DNA from: Collybiopsis luxurians FD-317 M1
Taxonomy: Eukaryota; Basidiomycota; Agaricomycetes; Agaricales; Omphalotaceae
Reading direction: 5' to 3'
NCBI GenBank assembly: GCA_000827265.1
Contig: KN834749.1
Location: 3,020,770 to 3,084,769 of the forward strand
DNA: 64,000 nucleotides
The notes under the pieces were generated by a model, which saw only the letters and a list, made by a program, of their open reading frames with translations, was not told the DNA's origin and did not search any database. Position numbers and translations under genes: made by a program. Position 1 is the stretch's first letter. Each line of letters begins with the position of its first letter. Positions 56,496 to 64,000 of the stretch are shown one piece after another.

Positions 56496-59039
56496 AAAGT
56501 CGTGCATATTCCGATTGTTTACCAAGGTGTATATAGCTGTCTATGTAATTTGTGTGTATTTCATGCAGTTGGTGGTGCAATTACCGCATTAGAAAAATAG
56601 TGTTGAGACAATGTGCCAGCAGGTTCTCGTGTGGCGCGTTGATAATGCCCATGTTCCGTCAACTCTAAGTTCACATTGCTGAATACTCCGTGACTACCCC
56701 AGGACCTCGTTATCGCTATATCATCACACACACCGAAAACTCTGCCTGTCCTGCAAACCATGGCTTCCCAAAGCCATAAAAATCCTTTTTTGTCACTTCT
56801 GTCTGCCTGAGTATTGTTCCAGTAAAAGGACACAAAATCATTCAGAGGCGGCTAGATCTGATCTAAAAATCGTTTGCGCATTTCATCTAAAACACAGATT
56901 TAACACGCTGTATCAAAAGTTTTCCTTCTTGGGCAGGAATCTTTTTTTTTCAATGCTGGATGTTCTCCCGGTTTTTCACTCAAGAGTGTCGAAGACAGAG
57001 TACCCCACCATCAGATGAAAATATAAGTTATAAATTGTTGGTTTTTTAGTTGTGAATATATTGATGTGTTGAATCGGACGTATCACACGTCGCGTAACTC
57101 ACGATACGGTCAGGTGTGCGTGTGGCGGCCTGTAGCCTGAGTCATAGGGATTTGGGTTGCGGCTGTAGGGACTGGATTAGATTCCGTGCGGGTAACTACG
57201 CTCCTATGGTTTTCGGTTCATCTTTGTTTCTTTCTCTCCTTATTCTTTAGCCGTAGTTTACATTTATAAGATCGTAGTTCGCTTTACATCCCTCAGAACT
57301 TCTCTATCGTTCTGAGGGTACGTTTCCATCCTTACTGCATTGTTTCTTCTTTACTTATTAGCTACCTATAGTTTCGTGTGTACTCACTTAGGAACTTAGG
57401 TAAAGAATGAGAACTTCTCTATCGTTCTGAGGTTTCGTGTGTACTCACTTAGAACTTAGTTTAGCATGATGCCATATATACCCCTGATATTGTCAATTTC
57501 TTTCAAATTGACATGAACAGTAAAGCAACTCTCAATCTATTCAGTGACACGAGAGAGCTTTAGTACAGTTCTGCACACTTTGACGCCGCTTTCTTTAGCG
57601 TGCCTCAAAGATGGAGCACCCTTCAAGGCTGAAGTTGTTCAAGAGCTACTAAAGTACTCAAATGAGTTACTAGTTAGATGCACAGTTCATCTCTAACATA
57701 GGTACTGTGCATTTAAGGACTTTGTACTCCTTCGAATTCAGAAGCTGTAGGCCTCCAGTCTCACAATGAAGATTGTCAGATAATTTGTTCAGGACATTGC
57801 CCAGATAGCTTACACTTGTTAACTACTAGGCGATACTGTATCTCTAGCCGTGCTGACAAAGTCACCTCATTACCGCCGATTGCTCAACGATTGCTTGTCC
57901 TTTGTTTTTGGTGATGCCAATTAAAACTTTGTCACAGAGAATACTCTGTTTTCTCTGCTTTAACTCTGAGGTTGATCTAAAACTTTGTGGACAATCCACA
58001 AGTAGCTGAGCTTGAACCTCTTGAAGTCGCAGCTTTCCCCTGCACCCATATTAATATCATACAAAAAATGTACAAAAGAAACATTGCATTGGAAATTAAC
58101 TTTCTCTGTTATTTGTGTCAATCCAGACTCCCAAGTATCTCATGAAGTCCATTGAATAGTCTATAATATCCCAGGTCCACAACTTACGAGCTAGGGTTCA
58201 GGAAGCTCATCTTATTAATTAACGGGAAATTCCGTCATTCATTCAAGATGTAAATACTAAACAGTGGTAGCAAAGGGAATGAAGATTGTTCGGGATGGAC
58301 AGAAGCATGTCACAGAAGACATGAAACAACATTGCTGACATTTGGGATTTGCCCATATTTTATGCTGGGGCTAAGGTGGATGTTATTGAAAAAAACCCAT
58401 TCACATACTGAAAGCACCACTGCCAGAATGAAAATAAACTTTGTGTCAAACAAGCACAGCACTTCCAGATTTGGCTAGTAATCTGACAACCCATTGACAC
58501 GAAGGATAAGCCTGCCAAAAAGCCCTTAAACAGTCGGCAGACAACACATATCAGTATACTATTGAATTGTCTTGTTCTCTGCTTACTAGAAGCTACGTTC
58601 CTTAGAGGGTAAAAACTGGTGTGTATATTTGTGCAGATTAAAAGTATTCAAGTTTTTCTCTCACAAGTTTAAAATATTATTATCAGCTAACCAAATTTGC
58701 AGGAACAGGGATGTAGCTATAATAATATATTGTAGTAACAGCAAGTTGTTCAAAAAGGTATGCAGTTAAAAGCTGATGCTCTGAAATAATCAAATACAAA
58801 TTTTAGAAAGTTTTGCAAATTTGGGACTCCGGGAGAGGCTAGGCTACTGGGAGCTATGGTAAGTTATTCAATCATTTGATGTATCAGAAAAGTATCAGGA
58901 TATTATAACTATGGGTGAAGATTGGACATTAGGGACATTTGCCTTAGCGAGAGCCACTGGTTGAGCATGAATTTAAGCATGACACATGAGTATGGATAGG
59001 TTGGAGGGGACCAATCAAATAGAGCTGCTTACCTGTAAC
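56496..59039. other. Sparse 2.5-kb region
   Basis: No gene found. The 56561-56833 minus frame (90 codons) is unrecognised. 57200-57460 contains repeated words and a hairpin (annotated separately). 57500-59000 is AT-rich with many stops and could be old repeat DNA. Confidence 0.35.
57290..57452. repeat. Hairpin and direct repeats
   Basis: CCCTCAGAAC-ttctctatc-GTTCTGAGGG forms a perfect 10-bp stem at 57290-57318. GAACTTCTCTATCGTTCTGAGG recurs at 57411-57432, and GTTTCGTGTGTACTCACTTAG occurs at 57371 and again at 57432. Interleaved duplications of this kind are typical of small rearranged repeats. Confidence 0.65.
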
Positions 59040-59966
59040 TAGTGTTGCCGCGGCTCGGCTAGCCGCAAGTCGACTCATGTAGCTGCGGCTCTCACGCTTA
59101 GCCGGCTCAACAGCCGGAATGAGCTGACTTGAAAAAGCTTGAGCCGACTTGAGCTGGGGTCAAGCCGACTTGAAGCTGGCTAGCCAGATGGAAAAGAAGT
59201 AAAATACTTCTACAATGGCTACTGGCTGCAATAATATTAAGGGCATAGGCAAACGAAAATTACAGGGTGCCAAGCCTCGAATGAGCGCTTAGCGGATGCT
59301 GTAGTTACGTTGCCTGATGTGATGTGAGTGACGTGGCACCGTGTAGTGACGTGCGATAGCATATACAGCCGTTTGCAAAAAGTTTTGCACATCGAGGCAT
59401 TCAACTGTTGTTTATTTGTATTTGATATTTTGATACGGATTCTATATATTCCAAGAGCCGGACACAAAGCCGACGCCCAAAGGAAAAGCAAACCGCTGAT
59501 TTCGATAAGGATTGACCCACAGATGGCGTCGTTGGATGGTGGTTCCGTATGTTTTGGTGGGCCTGGGTCCCGAAATATATAGGACGACCAAATACAAATA
59601 AACAAGTGTTGAATAGTCGGAAATGCAAACCTTTTTGCAAATGGCTGTACATACTTGATACGTAAACATAATAAATAATAAATATCTACATAATTTAGAG
59701 TCGAAGTGAGGGCTAATGGAAAGAAAGAGGCTTTAGTGAACCAAAATACAATATATGAGATTTAAAATGAATTGCTGGATGATTGCAAGGCAATTGGCAA
59801 TTGAGCTGGTAGGAATCGACTGTCAGCCAGCTCCAAGCCGCGGCATTCAGCTTGGAGCCGTGCGAAGCTGGCTCACATGCGGGCGCCCGCCGGCTGACTG
59901 GCTCGGCTCCAGCCCCTGATCGGCTCCGGCTATTAGCCGGCTTATTCGCGAGCCGCGGCAACACTA
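59040..59966. mobile_element. hAT-type MITE, 927 bp
   Basis: The ends are perfect 18-bp terminal inverted repeats (TAGTGTTGCCGCGGCTCG and its complement). They are flanked by an exact 8-bp target-site duplication, CCTGTAAC (59032-59039 and 59967-59974). An 8-bp duplication with a TAGTGTTG-type terminus is the signature of hAT transposons. No transposase is encoded, so it is a non-autonomous copy. The subterminal regions are full of GCCGGC/AGCCG/GCTCGGC words in both orientations. Confidence 0.9.
59361..59653. repeat. Internal foldback inside the hAT MITE
   Basis: Arms 59361-59424 and 59590-59653 are inverted copies of about 64 bases, sharing TACAGCC-TTTGCAAAAAG and TTGTTTATTTGTATTTG. They are separated by about 165 bases. 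The similarity is imperfect, roughly four bases in five by eye. This may be a second element inserted in the MITE. Confidence 0.7.
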
Positions 59967-60013
59967 CCTGTAACATTTAGCCCAATTATTTCCATGTACA
60001 AAATTTGCTAGAT

Positions 60014-63000
60014 TCAGTGATGCAGGATGAACCTCAGGCTGAAATGAGTAGTCGAATGTGTGGAAACATAAGACATGACTGATCTTCGGGGGGGAATCCA
60101 TAATAAAACAGACGAGTTTGAGTCACAAATCCAGCCATCTGCTGTCAACATGAGGTATGGCAGTGTAGGATGGGAGAAGTCATGGCCAGAATTAGGACCC
60201 AGAGAGAGCCTGGAAGTCATTGAGATCAGGTTGTCAAATGAAAATCCTTGCTGCACTGCATCTCTAACTCCTCTATCCTCTGCATTCCAGTTTTGTATAA
60301 AACGGTCAGAGGACCTGGATAAAATTTGGTTTCCATTAGGGGAAGAGGGCTCACTTATCTCTGCATTCCAAATCTGCACTGAGTTATCATGAGACTCAGA
60401 TACAATTTGTTTCCCATTGGGGAAAAAAGCAACAGATCTAACTTTACTTGTATGCCCTGGCAATGGCTGTCCATGGGGTTCCCTTGTCTCTGCATTCCAA
60501 ATCCGCACTGAATTATCATTTGACCCAGATACAATTCTCATTCCATCAGGGGAAAAAGCAACTGATGTGATGCAATCTGTATGCCCTTGCAATGGCTTTC
60601 CTTGAAGTTTCCCTGTTTCTGCATCCCAGATCCTCACTGACTTATCATGTGACCCAGATACAATTCTCTTTCCATCTGGGGAAAAGGCAACAGATCTAAC
60701 TCAATCTGTATGCCCTGGCAATGACTGCCCTGTTTCTACATCCCAGATCTTCACTGACTTATCACTTGACCCAGAAACAATTCTTTTCCCATCTGGGGAA
60801 AATGCAATAGATTGAACTGTACTTGTGTGCCCTTGCAATGGCTGTCCATGGCATCTCCTTGTCTCTGCATTCCAAATCTGCACTGACTTATCAGCTGACC
60901 CAGATACAATTCTCATTCCATCTGGAGAAAAGGCAACTGATATGATGGCATCTGTGTGCCCTTGCAGTGGCTGTCCGAAAGCTTTCCCTGTCTCCACATC
61001 CCAAATCTGGACTGACCTGTCAGATGATCCAGATACAATTCTCTTCCCATCTGGTGAAAAGGCAACAGAAAGAACTGATTCTGTGTGCCCTCTTAATGGT
61101 AGTCCTCAGGATTTCCCAGTCTCTGCATCCCAGATTTGCACTGACTTATCCTTTGGCCCAGATGCAATTCTCTTTCCATCTGGAGAAATGGCAATGGAAA
61201 AGACCCAGCTTGTATGCCCTTGTGATGACTGCTCTTGGGGTCTCCCTGTCTCTGCATTCCAGATTTGCACTGAGTTATTACCTGACCCAGATACAATTCT
61301 CATTCCATCTGGGGAAAAGGCAACAGAATGAACTGTGTCTGTGTGCCCTTTCAATGGCTCTCCCTGGAGCTTCCCTGTCTCTGCATCCCAGATCTGCACT
61401 GACTTATCAGATGATTCAGATACAATTCTCCTTCCATCTAGGGAAAAAGCAACAGAATGAATTTGGCCTGTGTGCCCTTTTAATGGCTGTCCTTGGGGTC
61501 TCCCTGTCTCTGTGTCCCATCCCAAATTCACACTGACCCATCAGATGACCCAGATACAATTCTCTTTCCACCTGGGGAAAAAGCAACTGACAACACCCAG
61601 CTTATGTGACCTTGCAATGGCTGACCCTGGGGTTTCCCAATCTCTGCATCCCAGATTTGCACTGACTTATCAGCTGACCCAGATGCAATGTTCTTACCAT
61701 CAGTAGAAAAGGCAACAGAGCAGACTGCATCTGTGTGTCCTTTCAATGGCTGTCCTATGGGCACCCCTGTCTCTGCATCCCAGATCTGAACTGTAGCATC
61801 CTTTGACCTAGATACAATTCTCCTTCCATCTTGAGAGAAGGCAACAGAATAAACTGTATTTGTGTGTTTATGCAATATGGCTTGCAGATATGGTCAACTG
61901 ATCCTATGACCCTGACACACATTCATCAGATTGGTGAATTGAGCTACATATAGTTCTTGGAGTCTGGAACCTTTTGGAATGAATAGCAAGGCTGAAAGAT
62001 ATACATGTGGTGTTGACTCTGACAAAATTCTGCCAAAGACAAATATAAACAATTTTATTTCTTGCCCAACTATTTTCAAGTCTTCATAAGACACTGATAG
62101 AGTCTATTGTGGCACTATAAGTCATTGAATCTATGTTCTCCAATGGTACATACCTTCTCCATTTGCTGTATCCATTCTGTCATATTTGATATGCTTCTTG
62201 AAATTATGCTTACTCTGTTGAGGATACTTAGCACCTCCATCCAGTAGAGTGAAAATTCAGAGCTCATGAATTTCTCCAGCAGGGACTTTACACCATCAGT
62301 AGATTGAATGGCTGACAAGTGAGGATCCCAGTGGCAACATGCATATCTAAGCTCTAATGGAAGGCATTTTTCTATCTTGTCTGGAAGATTTTTTACTTTT
62401 GAGTTTAACACATGTGAAGTTTCCAATTGGCACATGTTGAAATGTAATTCCTCAGTCATTAATCCAATGGTGCCTAGTGTCATGATAGAATGTCCTTGCA
62501 AGGGGTCTATAGCATACTCCCCACTTGTTTCATTATCCAGGAGAAAATCCCAAACTGATGTGTGGACCAGTCAAACAGGTATATAAGATTCATGTGCACC
62601 AGTGAAGAGAGATCCAAGATATTTAATTATTCCATTTACTTCTGTTTCATGTTCATTTTCTGTTCCATTCTTTTCTCTTTGTCTGTAATACAGTGACTGA
62701 AGATTTTGTAGTGACTGCTGTGAAAGAGGCTCATGTGATGCTAGAACTTGTGACATCCCTTTTCTGTGATCTTCCATTAGACCTTCATTCAAACAATTAA
62801 TTCTTTGTCGCAGAACAAATTTGTATGTTTCATCCAAGGGATATTTATTCTGCTTAGGTTTTGGAGCAAGTCCCATGAATTGTTGAATTAGCTTCTTGGG
62901 TTTGACACCTGCTTCATCCCTACACAATTCACTACAAACTGTAAAGGCTCACTGGAAATTTCCTTTGGTCTTTTCAGCAAGGAGCTTGCACTAGCTTTCA

Positions 63001-63300
63001 TTGATTTGTTTAATTATTTTTGCTTTTGTAATGCAGTCAAGGATATATTTAGAGATATCCTCTGTGGTGTCCCTTAGGTTATCCATATGCTCAATATGAA
63101 GGTAATTGCTATCATGGTCTCTGACATGCTTCAAGATATCATGCTCAGGCCAAGAGGTCATGAAAATGTGAAAGTTCTTGGGCAGGCCATGATTTCTATT
63201 TAGCAGCAAAGTAATCAGCTTTTTACTTGGGCTGTTCAATTGTTTTTGATCCCCACTTTCATCAAGTGCATCCAAAATAATAGGGGTATGTTCCGAGTGT
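60014..63300 (-). pseudogene. NACHT-WD40 (NLR-like) pseudogene, 5'-truncated
   Basis: The remains of a fungal STAND protein of the NACHT-WD40 type (related proteins act in self/non-self recognition). It begins in mid-NACHT at the Walker B region (PIILDALDESGD, 63300) followed by FHIFMTSWPEHDI; the P-loop and effector domain are missing. The linker TEELHFNMCQLETSHVLN leads to about 13-14 WD40 repeats (61875-60200) and a C-terminal segment LTADGWICDS. It is broken by stops at conserved positions: FQ-TGA-AFT (a Trp codon), a TAG near 62992, IPV-TGA-LVHTS, and GHTD-TGA-VRSVAF (Trp), plus frame changes near 61520 and 61100. It cannot encode a functional receptor. Confidence 0.85.
60200..61875 (-). 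repeat. WD40 repeat array, about 129-bp units
   Basis: About 13 units of roughly 43 codons, each built on GHT-x-SVAFSPDG-RIVSGS-DKSVQIWDAETG. Neighbouring units are very alike at the DNA level (for example, ACAATTCTC-TTCCATCTGGGGAAAA recurs), which fits expansion and homogenisation by unequal exchange. Confidence 0.85.
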
Positions 63301-63402
63301 CATGCCATCCAAACAGGGACTGCGGGTACTAAATATCAAGCCCGCCTGTACAATTTTCACATCCTGCAGGTGGGCCTATTCATCTTTTCATTCATTTCGT
63401 TG

Positions 63403-64000
63403 TTAACAATTAATAAGTTGAATGGCATTATTAGGACATAAAATGTATAGATGACACTGTATACAATCTTTGTATATGAATGGCTCTGGTAGATATATAC
63501 AGTATTTTATTGGGTAGCAATTGAATGCTGTAGTAACCATTTGCATGGTTGTAATAAGAATGCAATTAGTTTCAATGGCAAAGGCTTGCAGTGAACAGTC
63601 CTGTAGACGGCAGTAATTTTTTTCATTAGCAGGTATATCAGTGCATGATCCATTGCAAAAGAGAACTTGATTTTTTGTAGCATTCACTTGCAATGAACAA
63701 ATTGTCAGGAGGCAGCACTGAATTCCTACAGCAACTATTTACAGTCAATGGCCTTGTAGACAGCTGTAACAGATTACTGTAGCATTCATTTACAGTGAAG
63801 GAACTCATGGAAGGCAGCAACCAATTACTACAGCATTGAATTCCAGTAGAATTTATTTGCAGTACATGGTCCCACAAATGGCAACATTTAATTTCAATAG
63901 AATTTATCTGGAGTGAATGATCTCACAAATGGCAGCATTCAATTTCAGTAGCAATTATCTGCAGTGAATGGTTACACAGATGGCAGCTATTCAATTTTAG
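63403..64000. repeat. 51-bp minisatellite, open at the window edge
   Basis: Degenerate tandem units are clearest from about 63850 to 64000. Successive copies begin G-AATT-ATCTG-AGTGAATG and contain CACA-ATGGCAGC and ATT-CAATTTCAGTA, spaced 51 bases. Weaker copies extend left to about 63560. The period is a multiple of three but no plausible protein is seen. Confidence 0.75.

Noticed and set aside
59237..59652. ORFs of 75-122 codons on both strands with similar translations.
   Set aside because: They lie in the inverted arms of the foldback inside the MIT element, and the similarity between strands is explained by the inverted repeat.
1..64000. tRNA, rRNA and CRISPR features.
   Set aside because: I looked for B-box-like GGTTCGA cores with paired acceptor arms, rRNA cores and regular spacer arrays; none was convincing, though a tRNA with an intron could be missed by eye.

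Overview
This window is nuclear DNA from a filamentous basidiomycete, most likely an Agaricomycete. The genes are interrupted by many short GT-AG introns of about 45-60 bases, and several small proteins are only visible after splicing. The gene families point the same way: F-box-like proteins, NACHT-WD40 (NLR-like) genes, WSC/Mid2-like single-pass membrane proteins, and a multi-exon family typical of mushroom genomes. There is no bacterial-type operon, rRNA, CRISPR array or organellar signature. The species cannot be fixed from the sequence alone.

Layout. 0-4 kb (all minus): a DNA polymerase delta small subunit (POLD4/Cdm1), a small zinc-cluster protein and a SKP1 gene in six small exons. 4-9 kb: an F-box-like gene, then copy 1 of a five-exon family (here 'family N'). 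9-13.6 kb: a decayed Ty1/copia retrotransposon. 13.7-18.4 kb: a second F-box-like gene and family N copy 2, which has a frameshift. 18.4-24 kb: sparse DNA with small hairpin repeats, a second zinc-cluster gene and a decayed acidic-protein gene. 24.5-28 kb (minus): a third F-box-like gene and divergent family N copy 3. 28.5-35.1 kb (minus): a Helitron coding for a Rep-helicase. 35.5-38 kb: mostly non-genic, with one broken gene fragment. 38-50.6 kb (minus): a tandem array of five paralogous single-pass membrane proteins (A-E). Only E looks intact, and copy B is split by an intact glycosyltransferase family 8 gene. 51-56.5 kb is gene-dense: a small membrane protein, a GH47 alpha-mannosidase and, head-to-head with it, a fourth F-box-like gene. 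56.5-64 kb: sparse DNA with a 927-bp hAT-type MITE (18-bp TIRs, 8-bp TSD) containing a foldback repeat, then a 5'-truncated NACHT-WD40 pseudogene and a 51-bp minisatellite running off the end.

How the parts relate. SKP1 and four F-box-like genes in one window suggest SCF ubiquitin-ligase components, although physical clustering does not prove joint function. GH47, the GT8 enzyme and the membrane-protein array all concern the secretory pathway or glycosylation. Much of the remainder is accessory DNA made by transposition, tandem duplication and decay. All splice models are read by eye and lack transcript support.
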